A stretch of 50,089 nt of DNA from Oscillospiraceae bacterium (GCA_015065805.1 SVPN01000009.1:1-50089); one strand, 5' to 3'. Positions 6,872 to 17,036 are shown, counted from the stretch's first letter. A program made the numbers and translations. Notes: generated from the letters alone by a model not told the origin.

Positions 6872-9800
6872 ATGTTTAAAAAATGGTTGGCAATACTTCT
6901 GGCGCTTATTACCGTGATGACGATGATGCCGCTGACGGTATTTGCCGCAGAAAAAGACATCGTCACGATTACGGTGGTGGATCAGAACGGCAATCTGTTG
7001 CCCGACGCCACGTTGTCGGTATCACGCGTGTACCTGACAGTGGCGGGATTTCGCCGCACACAGGCGGTGACGGTAACCGCAAACGGTGACGGCACCTTCA
7101 CCTACGATACCAGCAAATATTTCAGCGGCACAACGCAGTATTATACGGCAACGGCATCGTGCACAGATTGTCCGACGGTGTCACAGCAAATCGATCCCTA
7201 CACCCGTTCGGTGCTGATTACGTTGACATCCACCGCTGTTCCGCAACCCGATGAATGGGCGGAATTTGATGTCTATTATATTGCTACCGGCATTACGCCC
7301 AACTCTTTTACCGGTGCCGGCGATCCTGCGGATTACGGCCCGTCGGGAAATGACGTCCCTCTTGTGACGATCAATGTGAATATTACCAAGCTGAAGAGCA
7401 AGGATTATGCCGATTGTGTAACGTATGAAGAAAACAAAAACGGTAACTCCTATCACTTTATCCCCGTCGGTAATCTCGATAATGACGCATCCCTGACGGA
7501 AGAGCAAAAGCGCACCTATATCAAGCCGTTCTGGACAGCGGTTGTGGAGTGTATGGATGAGGACTCCAAGAAAGCGTTTGAAGCAACCGGTCTGATGGAT
7601 TCGTATATGAGCTACGTGCTCAAGAATCAGGGCAGTATTCAAAACCCCGATAACCACTGTGACGGTATCCTGACGGTGGATCCGCCGGTGTATGTGGTGG
7701 AAATGAACGACCGCGGCACGTATTTCGGCGGCTTTGCCAATGACGAAAAGACCTCGCAGTTTACCAAACTCACCGATGTTCTTACCGCTTACAACAAGCA
7801 CTTCAAACAAGAGATCAACTGGGTTCCCAACGGTGACGGTACCTACAGCGGTTCCTATGTCGAAGGCAAATACCAGTATTATCTGAAAATCAGCCAGACA
7901 AATTACGGTGCAAACCTTTTTCAGCCCGCGCAGGGTGACGAATACGTTTCCTACAAAAAGCAAACCGATCAATACTACTTAGCAACCTTCGATGCGCAAA
8001 CCGTGAAAATCGAGCAGATCGAATTCACCGTCTCCTACACGGACGGCGCGGACAACAACGTGTTCAACGCACAGGTCACTCCCGTGAAGGAGAACGGTGC
8101 TGTTCCGTTGTTTGACGGAGAGGTCGTTCGCGAGAATTACAACCACATCGGCTGGATGCTCGAAGGCGGCGACGGCACGGTGCTGTCGCAGGAGGATATC
8201 GCAAAGGCCTATGCCGCCGTTAACCGCGATCTTACCTTCATTGCCGTGTATGAGCTCAAGCCTGCGACCTTTGCAGGTGTGGTGGAGATCCTTCTCAACG
8301 GCTCATATGAGAACGGCACGGCACTCGGCGAACGCATGGATATCACCTCCTTACGCGAATCCGACACGGCGCTTGCCGTATCGACGGACGGCGTGACCTT
8401 TATTCCGCTCGACCGTACGGCAACGGGCGTGTACAGTGCCCACCTGGAAAACGGCACCTACCGCATCTACTACTATGACGGCGAATCCTATGAACTATCC
8501 TCCGAACAGCATCTGGACATCAGTGATGCACCGCGTACCCGTTATCTGTTCTTCAACAGTGTGGATTACGATTGTAACGGTGGCGTGAACGGCCCTGAGC
8601 CGTTACACGAAGTGCACCGTACAGGCGACGCGGTCTATGTGTCGGCATCCGTTCCTCAAAAGGACGGTTACCGCTTCCTCGGCTGGGACGATCAGGACGG
8701 CAAGCGTTATCAGAGCGGTGAGCTTCTTACGTCCGCGATCGGACAAGCCTATACACTGACCGCACAGTGGGAGAAGATCCTGTATGCCGATGTAGATGTC
8801 ACGGTTATCCTCGATCACACGGCATCGGGCGGCGGTAAAAACACCAATTTCAACAAACAGCTGGAAATCGACCTGACCTATCGTCCCGTAAACAGCAACG
8901 AAGACTATGTTGAGGTCGTCGGCAAGGAAGCTGTCAAAACCGATTGGTATACCGACGGTTCGACCGTAAACGATGTCACGACCGTGACCTATGCGTCGCT
9001 GTTTGCAACACTTGATACGGCGCATGAATACGGTGCCAACGTCTTTCTTTCCGAATATGAGGTCACCGAGCGCACCGTCACCTCCTCGACCGATGCGCAA
9101 GGCAATGTCACCTATCACGTGACCGTGAAGATGAGGTTCAACCCCGATCAGTATATGCTGCAATACGGCATTGAAGAGCGCATTGACAACGACGCGCTGG
9201 TGCCGACCGCCGTGGACATTAAGGTGCTGACGTGGTACAATCCCTCATCGGAAATCGACGGTGCTCCCGACTATGACCTGTGGTATCCGATCTTTGAGCA
9301 CGTGCACAACTCGCACGATGCCCTGTTCACCGATGTCAACGCAAGCGGTAATCAGGTCGGCTACGGCTCCTACAACGTGTGGGGCTGGAAAAACAAGGAC
9401 GCAGGAGTGCCGTATTATTACCGCATCGGCACGGTCGGCTTCACTCTTGCCGACGGCACGGAGCTGACCGCTGTTACCGAGGACGGCATTCATTTCCTCT
9501 CGGTTGCAACCGCTGACGGTGCCTATCCCGCCGGTGCTTACACGGCAGTGATGGAGCTCGGCGGCGGTGCATTGCCCGCTGACGGTGAGCTCGGCGGTGC
9601 GTATTTCAACAAAAACGGTGAGCAAAACGGTTTGCTCACCCTGGTGATCGAAGCACATCCCTACACGGTCACTCTTGATCCCAACGGCGGTATGCTCAAC
9701 GGCTCGGAAGACGCCGCTGTGCTGAAGGACCGCTTTGTGGTTCCTTCGCTCGACGCATACATTCCGACACGCGAGAACGCCTACGTCTTTGACAAATGGG

Positions 9801-12721
9801 TGCTTCTTGACGAAAACGGCAATCCGACCGACAGCACCCTGACAGCAGGAGAAGCCCTTACCCGCGATGTCACACTGGCGGCAAGGTGGAAAGAGCCTCT
9901 GACGGTGGAGGGACTTGTAACCGTCGGTGCTACCTATGAGCAGGTCAACGAAGACGGCTCCTCGTCGGTACAGGAGATCTATGAAGCCGACCGTCCGAAA
10001 ACCGCCACGCTTCTGTTGCAAAAGGTAGATCCCAACGGCTACACCGAGACGGTACGCAGTAAAACGCTGACATTCGATTACACCGATGACAACTACTATT
10101 ATCTCGGTACACGTGCTGTCGGTGTCGCCGCATATTCCTTTACGGATATTCCCGATGACGGTACCGTATACCGCATTCAGATGCTGTTGCCGAACTATCA
10201 CTCGTTTTTCCAGAACGAACCCGCATCGGTGAAGAAGCCTCTTGACTATCCGACCTACAACGACACCGATTATCTTGTGGAATGGGGCGATATCGCTCCG
10301 TCCGTCGGCACGGCAAACATCCACAATCACTTTGCTCCCGAAGAATTTGAACTGACCTACACAGTGGATGCTTCGGCGATCGGTGAGGGCTTCCGTCCCG
10401 ACAGTGCCGAGCTTCTCATCACCGCGGACGGCATACCGAGCGGCTATGTCCCGTCGGAATGGGCGGTTATCAGCCAGATGATCATCAACGATGAATTTGT
10501 CGGCGATGATGTGGCACTTGCCGCGGACGGCATCGGTCACGGAACAGACCGCGTATGGATCAGCAGCATCGACGGCGTAACCTATTATCAATACGGCATC
10601 CGCCTTTACAAGGTCACGACCGACGGCGTAACAGTTGAGTATTCGACCGATCTGCCGTATACGGTGAGCTACGAAGCACCTGCACACTATCATTACGGTG
10701 CGCAAAGCGAAGAGCTCAAAGCCATTCTCACCCCGAACACCTACGAGATCCGCTATGAGCTCGGCGGCGGAACAGCAACGAGCGACTACCCCACCACCCA
10801 TACGTGGAGCTATGAAACCGCGTTAAACCTGACCGATCCGACCTTTACGGGCTTTGCATTTGCCGGATGGTATCTGGACAAGGACTTCACGCAGGAGGCC
10901 CCTGCGACGATCGGCGCGGACGTTGCCGAGGATACCACCCTGTATGCCAAATGGGTGCAGGTGATGGATGTGGTGGATCTCACGGTTGTGATCAACCACG
11001 TAACCGAGCACGGCGACACCGGTCTGACGGGCAACTATGACAAGACGCTGTACGCTCAGCTGACAAGCGACCTCCGCGAGAATGAGGGACAGATCGACCG
11101 CGTATTTGCCGATATGGACGGCTATGCCAAGGAATACCGCAACGGTATCTGGCATACCCACGGCGACAACGTGACAAAGGATGTGTTCCAGGTTCCCGCA
11201 TTCTACACGGACCTGTCCGCCGACTACGATTATGCGGTCAACATATCCCTTGACGGCTACTATGTCACCGATAAGACCGTAACAAAAACCGCACAGCCCG
11301 ACGGCAGTACCCTGCACAAGGTTGTGGTGGAGCTGCAATTCAACCCCGAACTGCTGATGCTCGATTTCTATGTGGAAGTGGAAGAGGATGTGCTTCCCAA
11401 TCAGGTTCCCGTATCTGCAGAAGTCAAAGTCACCTGCTGGTATGACAGCACCCTTGAGACGGTGGATTGGCAGTGGTTCCGCATCACGCAGCACGCGGCA
11501 ACCACCGTCACGGTAACGATCGATCCTACCACCCGCATCGGCCACGGCACCTATCCCGTATGGATGTGGTACAACAAAGAAGAAGGCATTCCGTACCACT
11601 ACCGCATTGAAGTGCTCCAGCTCAACCTGCAGGACGGCACCTCGCCCCATATGACCGAAACGACCGACGATGTGATGTATCACGGCGGCGGCTATCACGC
11701 CTCGATCGAAACCGAAGGCGGCAGTGTGCCGACGATCCCCGATATCACCGCCACTACCGAGCTTGAGGGCGTGCACGGTATTGTAAAGAACAATGCGTAT
11801 GTCCAGCAGGGCACCGTCGGCGCGGTGATCGGCCGTCACGATTCGGTGATCTTCCACGCCAACAACCTCGATTATGCAGGCGCGGATGCCTTCCGCACCT
11901 ATTACCGCCACGAGATGCCCGATCTGAATGACGGCACCTATCGCCTGAATGCCGACGGTACGGTGAACACATTCTACGACATCCCGACCTTTGACTATAC
12001 CACCCACAACAACTACATCTTCAAGGGCTGGTATATGCATCCTGTGCTGGAGGATACCCCGTTCGTCTGGGAGAACCACAGGTTTGAAGGCAGCGGTGAT
12101 GTGTATGCACACTGGATCACTGTCGGCGATATCGAACAAGAGGAAACGGATTCCAAGGAAACGGCAACGGGCACCTATCACGAATACGACCTGACAGGTG
12201 TACAGATCCGCGACAAGGATAACGACTATATGCCGCACTACGGCAACCCCGCAAGCGGTCTGCGCTTTGTCTCGGTGCTGAGTGAACGTGTCTACGATGA
12301 GATCAATGCACTCACAGGTGCAAACGCCGAATACGGGTTTGTGATGGCGAAAACCTCGACTGTGGAAACAAACGCAGACGGCAAAGCCGATTACACGCTG
12401 CAATATAAAGCGGAAAATGTCAACGGGGTGAACACCGCAAGCGATTACAGCTATGTGCAGAACATCCGCTGTGACGGCGTTACGGATCACTTTGAGGGTG
12501 AAACCTACCGTCTGTATACGGCGGTCATCACCTACAACAATATGGAGGGTGCGGCGCTGGAGGCGGCATACGCCACTGACTTCACGGCACGCTCCTACAT
12601 CCGCTATACCGATGCCAACGGTCTGCTCCGCACCTACTATAACAACTACACGGGCAGTTCCCGCGTGGCGGGAGGTTGCAATACCTCCTTTGCCGATGTG
12701 CAGGGCATCATGGGAGAATAA
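6872..12721 (+). CDS. Very large secreted repeat protein with InlB-type (Listeria-Bacteroides) repeats
   Basis: 1949 residues from an ATG at 6872 with GGAGG nine bases upstream; a longer frame starting at 6776 has no ribosome site. A signal peptide (MFKKWLAILLALITV, then a hydrophobic run to TVFAA) ends near residue 26. The rest is beta-rich and Tyr/Thr/Gly/Asp-rich. Several modules of 60-80 residues match the InlB B-repeat pattern, for example VTLDPNGGMLNGSED...FDKWVL and IRYELGGGTATSD...FAGWYLDKDF. A longer unit of about 350 residues, starting with DVTVILDHTA and DLTVVINHVTE and containing the paired YNVWGWKNKDAG and YPVWMWYNKEEG, appears twice. No LPXTG, SLH or membrane anchor is seen at the C-terminus. 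Likely a cell-surface adhesin or stalk, cotranscribed with a lipoprotein and a dockerin-like protein. Confidence 0.8.
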   Translation: MFKKWLAILLALITVMTMMPLTVFAAEKDIVTITVVDQNGNLLPDATLSVSRVYLTVAGFRRTQAVTVTANGDGTFTYDTSKYFSGTTQYYTATASCTDCPTVSQQIDPYTRSVLITLTSTAVPQPDEWAEFDVYYIATGITPNSFTGAGDPADYGPSGNDVPLVTINVNITKLKSKDYADCVTYEENKNGNSYHFIPVGNLDNDASLTEEQKRTYIKPFWTAVVECMDEDSKKAFEATGLMDSYMSYVLKNQGSIQNPDNHCDGILTVDPPVYVVEMNDRGTYFGGFANDEKTSQFTKLTDVLTAYNKHFKQEINWVPNGDGTYSGSYVEGKYQYYLKISQTNYGANLFQPAQGDEYVSYKKQTDQYYLATFDAQTVKIEQIEFTVSYTDGADNNVFNAQVTPVKENGAVPLFDGEVVRENYNHIGWMLEGGDGTVLSQEDIAKAYAAVNRDLTFIAVYELKPATFAGVVEILLNGSYENGTALGERMDITSLRESDTALAVSTDGVTFIPLDRTATGVYSAHLENGTYRIYYYDGESYELSSEQHLDISDAPRTRYLFFNSVDYDCNGGVNGPEPLHEVHRTGDAVYVSASVPQKDGYRFLGWDDQDGKRYQSGELLTSAIGQAYTLTAQWEKILYADVDVTVILDHTASGGGKNTNFNKQLEIDLTYRPVNSNEDYVEVVGKEAVKTDWYTDGSTVNDVTTVTYASLFATLDTAHEYGANVFLSEYEVTERTVTSSTDAQGNVTYHVTVKMRFNPDQYMLQYGIEERIDNDALVPTAVDIKVLTWYNPSSEIDGAPDYDLWYPIFEHVHNSHDALFTDVNASGNQVGYGSYNVWGWKNKDAGVPYYYRIGTVGFTLADGTELTAVTEDGIHFLSVATADGAYPAGAYTAVMELGGGALPADGELGGAYFNKNGEQNGLLTLVIEAHPYTVTLDPNGGMLNGSEDAAVLKDRFVVPSLDAYIPTRENAYVFDKWVLLDENGNPTDSTLTAGEALTRDVTLAARWKEPLTVEGLVTVGATYEQVNEDGSSSVQEIYEADRPKTATLLLQKVDPNGYTETVRSKTLTFDYTDDNYYYLGTRAVGVAAYSFTDIPDDGTVYRIQMLLPNYHSFFQNEPASVKKPLDYPTYNDTDYLVEWGDIAPSVGTANIHNHFAPEEFELTYTVDASAIGEGFRPDSAELLITADGIPSGYVPSEWAVISQMIINDEFVGDDVALAADGIGHGTDRVWISSIDGVTYYQYGIRLYKVTTDGVTVEYSTDLPYTVSYEAPAHYHYGAQSEELKAILTPNTYEIRYELGGGTATSDYPTTHTWSYETALNLTDPTFTGFAFAGWYLDKDFTQEAPATIGADVAEDTTLYAKWVQVMDVVDLTVVINHVTEHGDTGLTGNYDKTLYAQLTSDLRENEGQIDRVFADMDGYAKEYRNGIWHTHGDNVTKDVFQVPAFYTDLSADYDYAVNISLDGYYVTDKTVTKTAQPDGSTLHKVVVELQFNPELLMLDFYVEVEEDVLPNQVPVSAEVKVTCWYDSTLETVDWQWFRITQHAATTVTVTIDPTTRIGHGTYPVWMWYNKEEGIPYHYRIEVLQLNLQDGTSPHMTETTDDVMYHGGGYHASIETEGGSVPTIPDITATTELEGVHGIVKNNAYVQQGTVGAVIGRHDSVIFHANNLDYAGADAFRTYYRHEMPDLNDGTYRLNADGTVNTFYDIPTFDYTTHNNYIFKGWYMHPVLEDTPFVWENHRFEGSGDVYAHWITVGDIEQEETDSKETATGTYHEYDLTGVQIRDKDNDYMPHYGNPASGLRFVSVLSERVYDEINALTGANAEYGFVMAKTSTVETNADGKADYTLQYKAENVNGVNTASDYSYVQNIRCDGVTDHFEGETYRLYTAVITYNNMEGAALEAAYATDFTARSYIRYTDANGLLRTYYNNYTGSSRVAGGCNTSFADVQGIMGE

Positions 12722-12725
12722 GCCT

Positions 12726-13094
12726 ATGATACAACGGATTACTTTGGTTTGTGCGATTCTTGTTCTTGCCGCCTCTCTTGCGGGATGCGGCGGAACAGAG
12801 CCACCCTCTTCCACCTCTCCTGAGGCGGTCACAACAACGATGGCCGCTGACAGCGAGGGTGTGACATCGGTTACAAGCACCGTAATGTCAAACGACCGCA
12901 CGGACAGCGTAACCGACACGACCGCATCCACCACAACCGTGACGGTGGTCAGCACCACCGCTACACAAACAACAACGGTTGCCGATGAAACAACCGCAAC
13001 CACATCCGCACAAACCGCACAAATCACGACGGTCACCTCCTCGACAACCAAGCCGACAGGTGAGCCTGAGGTGGATTTTTCGGAGTTTGAGTAA
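12726..13094 (+). CDS. Thr-rich lipoprotein
   Basis: 122 residues. A type II signal peptide with lipobox SLAGC puts the lipid anchor on Cys21. The mature chain is almost entirely low-complexity Thr/Ser/Val (TTTVTVV, TTATQTTTVAD), like glycosylated spacer regions, and ends in an acidic EPEVDFSEFE. The ATG is four bases after the stop of the large gene, with GGGAG from that gene's last codons as ribosome site. It has no catalytic domain. It may be a spacer or tether on the outer membrane face; this is inference. Confidence 0.75.
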   Translation: MIQRITLVCAILVLAASLAGCGGTEPPSSTSPEAVTTTMAADSEGVTSVTSTVMSNDRTDSVTDTTASTTTVTVVSTTATQTTTVADETTATTSAQTAQITTVTSSTTKPTGEPEVDFSEFE

Positions 13095-13111
13095 AGGAGG
13101 ACGCGACACGT

Positions 13112-13486
13112 ATGAAACGCTTGGTAATCGCTCTGATTGCAACGATTTTGGCACTTTCTATGCTTCTCTCTGTTGCGGCGCTGTCCTCCCCTTCTCTTTT
13201 GCTCGGGGATCTTGACCGCGACGAACAACTGCGATCAACGGATATACGGCTGATGCTCCGCTACCTGGTCGGCTACGGTTCTCTGACCGCCGACGAACGC
13301 CTGATCGCCGATTGCGACGGCAACAACCGCGTAGACACTCTGGATGTGCGGTATGTACTGCAGGTGATGACAATGGATCGGACACCGTCCACCGTGACCG
13401 TCACGACAACCACTGTGGCAACCACCACGACCACCAAGCCTTCACTGGATGATGACGGCTATTACGACGAGGTCGTCAAGCCGTAA
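13112..13486 (+). CDS. Secreted dockerin-like protein with Thr-rich tail
   Basis: 124 residues: a signal peptide to about residue 25, then two calcium-loop repeats, GDLDRDEQLRSTD (about 32-44) and ADCDGNNRVDTLD (about 66-78), each followed by a helix (IRLMLRYLVG, VRYVLQVM). This is the type I dockerin pattern. A Thr-rich linker (VTTTTVATTTTTKP) and an acidic end follow. Dockerins normally attach enzymes to cohesins; here there is no enzyme domain at all. ATG with AAAGGAGG upstream, 17 bases after the lipoprotein stop; last gene before the terminator. Confidence 0.8.
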   Translation: MKRLVIALIATILALSMLLSVAALSSPSLLLGDLDRDEQLRSTDIRLMLRYLVGYGSLTADERLIADCDGNNRVDTLDVRYVLQVMTMDRTPSTVTVTTTTVATTTTTKPSLDDDGYYDEVVKP

Positions 13487-13503
13487 CGAATGTGCTTTAT
13501 AAC

Positions 13504-13550
13504 AAAAAGTCCCGCGAGTATGCACAAAGCATACTCGCGGGACTTTTTTT
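13504..13550. terminator. Bidirectional terminator between convergent operons
   Basis: AAAAAGTCCCGCGAGTATGC, ACAAA loop, GCATACTCGCGGGACTTTTT: a perfect 20-bp stem with A and T tracts on either side. It closes the secreted-protein operon on the plus strand and the polysaccharide operon on the minus strand. Confidence 0.92.
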
Positions 13551-13555
13551 ATGTT

Positions 13556-14740
13556 TTAATATTTGCGCCATACCATACGGTCAACGATTCCTGTATAGCT
13601 CTGGATGATCTTGACCACTTTTGTGGAAACCAGCTCTTCCGTATAATCCGGCACGGGGATACCGTAATCGCCGTTACCGTTCATCGCAACGGCGGTATCC
13701 ACCGCCTGCAACAACGACTTTTCATCAATGCCCGCCAGCACAAAGCACGCTTTGTCCAGCGCTTCGGGGCGCTCGGTGGAGGTGCGGATGCACACCGCCG
13801 GGAACGGATCACCCACCGAAGTGAAGAAGCTGCTTTCCTCAGGAAGCGTGCCGCTGTCGGAAATGACGGCATACGCATTCATCTGCAGGTGATTGTAGTC
13901 GTGGAAGCCCAGAGGCTCGTGACGGATCACGCGGGGATCCAGCGCAAAGCCGCTGTCCTCTAAACGCTTTTTACTGCGCGGATGGCAGGAATACAGAATC
14001 GGCATATCGTATTTCTCGGCGATCTTGTTGATGGCATTGAACAGCGAGAGAAAGTTTTTCTCGGTGTCGATGTTTTCCTCGCGATGCGCCGAAAGCAACA
14101 TATACTTCTTCTTTTCAAGTCCCAAGCGAGCGAGGATATCCGATGCCTTGATCTCTTCAAGATTGGCGTGAAGCACCTCTGCCATCGGCGAACCCGTCAC
14201 ATAGGTGCGTTCCTTGGGCAGACCGCAGTCCGCCAAATAGCGGCGCGCGTGCTCGGAATACGCCAGGTTGACATCGGAAATGATGTCCACGATGCGGCGA
14301 TTGGTTTCCTCGGGGAGGCACTCATCCTTGCAACGGTTACCCGCTTCCATATGGAAGATCGGGATGTGCAACCGCTTTGCCGCGATCGCCGACAGGCAGG
14401 AATTGGTATCGCCTAAGATGAGAAGCGCATCGGGCTTGATGGCGTTCATCAGTTTATAAGACGCGTTGATAATATTGCCGACCGTCTCGCCGAGGTCATC
14501 CCCCACCGCATCCATATACACCTCGGGATCTGCAAGCTTCAGGTCCTTGAAAAAGACGCCGTTGAGATTGTAATCGTAATTCTGTCCCGTGTGCGCTAAG
14601 ATACAATCAAAATACTGACGGCACTTGCTGATGACCGCCGCCAGACGGATGATCTCGGGACGCGTGCCGACAATGATCAGCAATTTCAGCTTGCCGTCGT
14701 TGCGAAACGACACATCGGAATAGTCTGTACGGATACTCAT
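13556..14740 (-). CDS. capG: UDP-N-acetylglucosamine 2-epimerase family (CapG/WbjD type)
   Basis: 394 residues of the non-hydrolysing UDP-GlcNAc 2-epimerase fold, with KLLIIVGTRPEIIRLAAV at the start, HMEAGNR in the middle and SDSGTLPEES near the end, all typical. Directly after CapE- and CapF-type genes, it should be the last step of UDP-N-acetyl-L-fucosamine synthesis, inverting C2 of UDP-6-deoxy-L-talose N-acetyl intermediates. A general WecB is less likely in this context. ATG with GAAGGTG upstream, three bases after the capF stop. Last gene before the terminator. Confidence 0.88.
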   Translation of the reverse strand: MSIRTDYSDVSFRNDGKLKLLIIVGTRPEIIRLAAVISKCRQYFDCILAHTGQNYDYNLNGVFFKDLKLADPEVYMDAVGDDLGETVGNIINASYKLMNAIKPDALLILGDTNSCLSAIAAKRLHIPIFHMEAGNRCKDECLPEETNRRIVDIISDVNLAYSEHARRYLADCGLPKERTYVTGSPMAEVLHANLEEIKASDILARLGLEKKKYMLLSAHREENIDTEKNFLSLFNAINKIAEKYDMPILYSCHPRSKKRLEDSGFALDPRVIRHEPLGFHDYNHLQMNAYAVISDSGTLPEESSFFTSVGDPFPAVCIRTSTERPEALDKACFVLAGIDEKSLLQAVDTAVAMNGNGDYGIPVPDYTEELVSTKVVKIIQSYTGIVDRMVWRKY

Positions 14741-14743
14741 TGT

Positions 14744-15940
14744 TTACACCTTCTCAAAGAATGTATCGGGACGGTTGGGATCAAACGCTTCGTTTGCCCA
14801 CATCACCGTCACCAGATCCTGCGTGTCCGAAAGATTGATGATATTATGCGTGTAGCCGGGAAGCATATGCACCGCTTCGATCTTATCGCCCGACACCTCA
14901 AATTCCCACACCTCGTCCGAGCCGATGCGACGCTGTTGAATGAGTGCCCTGCCCGAAACGACCATAAAGAACTCCCACTTGGTGTGATGCCAGTGCTGAC
15001 CCTTGGTGATGCCGGGCTTGGAAATGTTGACGCTGATCTGACCTTTGTCTGCCGTGCGCAACAGCTCGGTGAAGCTGCCGCGGTCATCCACATTCATTTT
15101 CAGTGCGAACGACACCTTGTCCTTGGGCAGATATGACAGATAGGTCGCGTACAGCTTCTTGGCGAACGAGCCGTTCGGAATCGCGGGCATCATAAGGCTT
15201 TGCGGCTGTGCCTTGAAGGCTTCCAGCCATTCCACGATCTCTCCAAGCGTCACATCGTGCGTGACGGGGACAAAACAAAACTGTCCGTCTGCATCGGTAA
15301 TGGGACGCAGATCCTCATACAGGCAGCGCTTCTCATTGCCCTTGAGGGCTTCAAACATCTCGTCCACCAGATCGTCGATGTACAGCAATTCCAGCTTGGT
15401 CATCGGATCGTTGACCTGAATGGGCAGATCGTTGGCAAGATTATGGCAGAACGTTGCCACCGCCGAATTGTAATTCGGACGGCACCATTTGCCGAACACG
15501 TTCGGGAAACGGTAGACAAGCACCTTTGCGCCGGTTTCCTCGGCATACGCAAACAACAGATCTTCACCTGCTTTTTTAGAGGCACCGTACACGCTTTCAC
15601 TGAAGCGTCCCGCAAGCGTCGCCTGCAGGGAGCTTGCCAGCATCACGGGGCAGGTGTTGCCGTGTTCTTTGAGCATATCCAGCAGCATCGCCGCCGAATC
15701 GCGATTACCCTGAATGAATTCCGCGGGATCCTGCGGACGGTTGATGCCCGCCAGATGGAACACAAAGTCCGCTTCGGCGCAATAGCCTTTGAGCTCCTCA
15801 AGCGGTGTGTCAATATCGCAGGTGAAGATCTCGCCGATCTCCACGCCGCGCGTGCGGTCTTTGCCGTCGCGCACCGCCGAAAGTGCCGCGACCAGGTTTT
15901 TGCCGACAAAGCCTGCCGCACCTGTTACCAGTATATTCAT
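14744..15940 (-). CDS. capF: CapF-type bifunctional reductase/epimerase (SDR plus cupin)
   Basis: 398 residues. An SDR domain comes first (GAAGFVG at residues 7-13, YGASKK active-site segment). A C-terminal cupin of about 120 residues follows, with HWHHTKWEFFMVVSGRA as its metal-binding strand. This fusion is characteristic of CapF/WbjC, which epimerises C3 with the cupin and reduces C4 with NADPH in UDP-L-FucNAc synthesis. ATG one base after the capE stop, with GGGAGG upstream. Confidence 0.9.
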   Translation of the reverse strand: MNILVTGAAGFVGKNLVAALSAVRDGKDRTRGVEIGEIFTCDIDTPLEELKGYCAEADFVFHLAGINRPQDPAEFIQGNRDSAAMLLDMLKEHGNTCPVMLASSLQATLAGRFSESVYGASKKAGEDLLFAYAEETGAKVLVYRFPNVFGKWCRPNYNSAVATFCHNLANDLPIQVNDPMTKLELLYIDDLVDEMFEALKGNEKRCLYEDLRPITDADGQFCFVPVTHDVTLGEIVEWLEAFKAQPQSLMMPAIPNGSFAKKLYATYLSYLPKDKVSFALKMNVDDRGSFTELLRTADKGQISVNISKPGITKGQHWHHTKWEFFMVVSGRALIQQRRIGSDEVWEFEVSGDKIEAVHMLPGYTHNIINLSDTQDLVTVMWANEAFDPNRPDTFFEKV

Positions 15941-16987
15941 TTATTTTGCCTCCCACGCCGCCAGCTCTTCACGGATATAGCTGAGCGAAAGCAGCTTTTC
16001 TTTCACGCCCTCCACATCAAGGAGTGCCGTATTGTTGGAGTTGAACTCAGTAAGCGGATTACGCTGAACATCGCCGTCCTTGAAATACTTATCGTAGTTC
16101 AGACCGCGGCTGTCGCAGGGAACACGGTAAAAATCACCCATATCGGTGGCGTTGGCGCATTCCTCATTGGTCAGCAGGGTCTCATACATTTTTTCTCCGT
16201 GGCGAATGCCGATCACCTTGATCTCCGTGTCGGGAGCAAACAGCTCCGTCACCGCTTTTGCCAGGGTTTCGATCGTGCAGGCGGGTGCCTTTTGCACCAG
16301 AATATCGCCCGACACGCCGTTCTCAAACGCAAACAGCACCAGATCCACCGCTTCTTCCAAAGACATAATGAAACGGGTCATCGACGGTTCGGTGATGGTG
16401 ATGGGCTTGCCCGCCTTGATCTGCTCGATCCACAGCGGAATGACCGAGCCGCGCGAGCACATCACATTGCCGTAACGCGTGCAGCAGATCTTCGTCTTTT
16501 CGGGGCTTACCGTGCGGGATTTCGCCACGACCACTTTCTCCATCATTGCCTTGGAGGTGCCCATCGCATTGACGGGATACGCCGCCTTGTCGGTGGACAG
16601 GCAGATGACATTCTTCACGCCCGCTTCGATGGCGGCGGTCAGCACGTTATCGGTGCCGATGACATTGGTCTTGACCGCTTCCAGCGGGAAAAATTCGCAC
16701 GAGGGTACCTGCTTGAGCGCGGCGGCATGAAAAATATAGTCCACGCCGTACATCGCGTTTTTCAACGAGCTGAGATCGCGCACATCACCGATGTAAAATT
16801 TGATCTTGTCGGCAACCTCGGGCATTTTTGCCTGAAACTCGTGGCGCATATCGTCCTGCTTTTTCTCGTCGCGTGAGAAAATGCGGATCTCGCCGATATC
16901 CGTTGCGAGAAAACGGTTGAGCACCGCATTACCGAAGCTTCCCGTACCACCCGTGATCAGAAGGGTTTTATTTGCAAATTGAGACAT
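15941..16987 (-). CDS. capE: CapE-type UDP-GlcNAc 4,6-dehydratase/5-epimerase
   Basis: 348 residues, CapD/FlaA1-like extended SDR. The cofactor motif TGGTGSFG is at residues 12-19 and STDK at 131-134. In the catalytic YxxxK motif the Tyr is replaced by Met (Met142, Lys146 in NAMGTSK), a substitution I recall for CapE/WbjB enzymes and which separates them from FlaA1/PglF. First step of UDP-L-FucNAc synthesis, followed directly by capF and capG. ATG at 16987 with an AGAGAGGG-type ribosome site. Confidence 0.9.
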   Translation of the reverse strand: MSQFANKTLLITGGTGSFGNAVLNRFLATDIGEIRIFSRDEKKQDDMRHEFQAKMPEVADKIKFYIGDVRDLSSLKNAMYGVDYIFHAAALKQVPSCEFFPLEAVKTNVIGTDNVLTAAIEAGVKNVICLSTDKAAYPVNAMGTSKAMMEKVVVAKSRTVSPEKTKICCTRYGNVMCSRGSVIPLWIEQIKAGKPITITEPSMTRFIMSLEEAVDLVLFAFENGVSGDILVQKAPACTIETLAKAVTELFAPDTEIKVIGIRHGEKMYETLLTNEECANATDMGDFYRVPCDSRGLNYDKYFKDGDVQRNPLTEFNSNNTALLDVEGVKEKLLSLSYIREELAAWEAK

Positions 16988-17036
16988 TGTTTTGACTCCC
17001 TCTCTTTAAGTATATTCCACAGTGTATTGACTTTTT

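Noticed and set aside
10823-13228. 801-residue minus-strand frame opposite the giant secreted protein
   Set aside because: No start signal, spans three plausible plus-strand genes and shows the same antisense composition. Similar frames at 9245-10801, 8603-9163 and 7181-7972 are rejected for the same reason.
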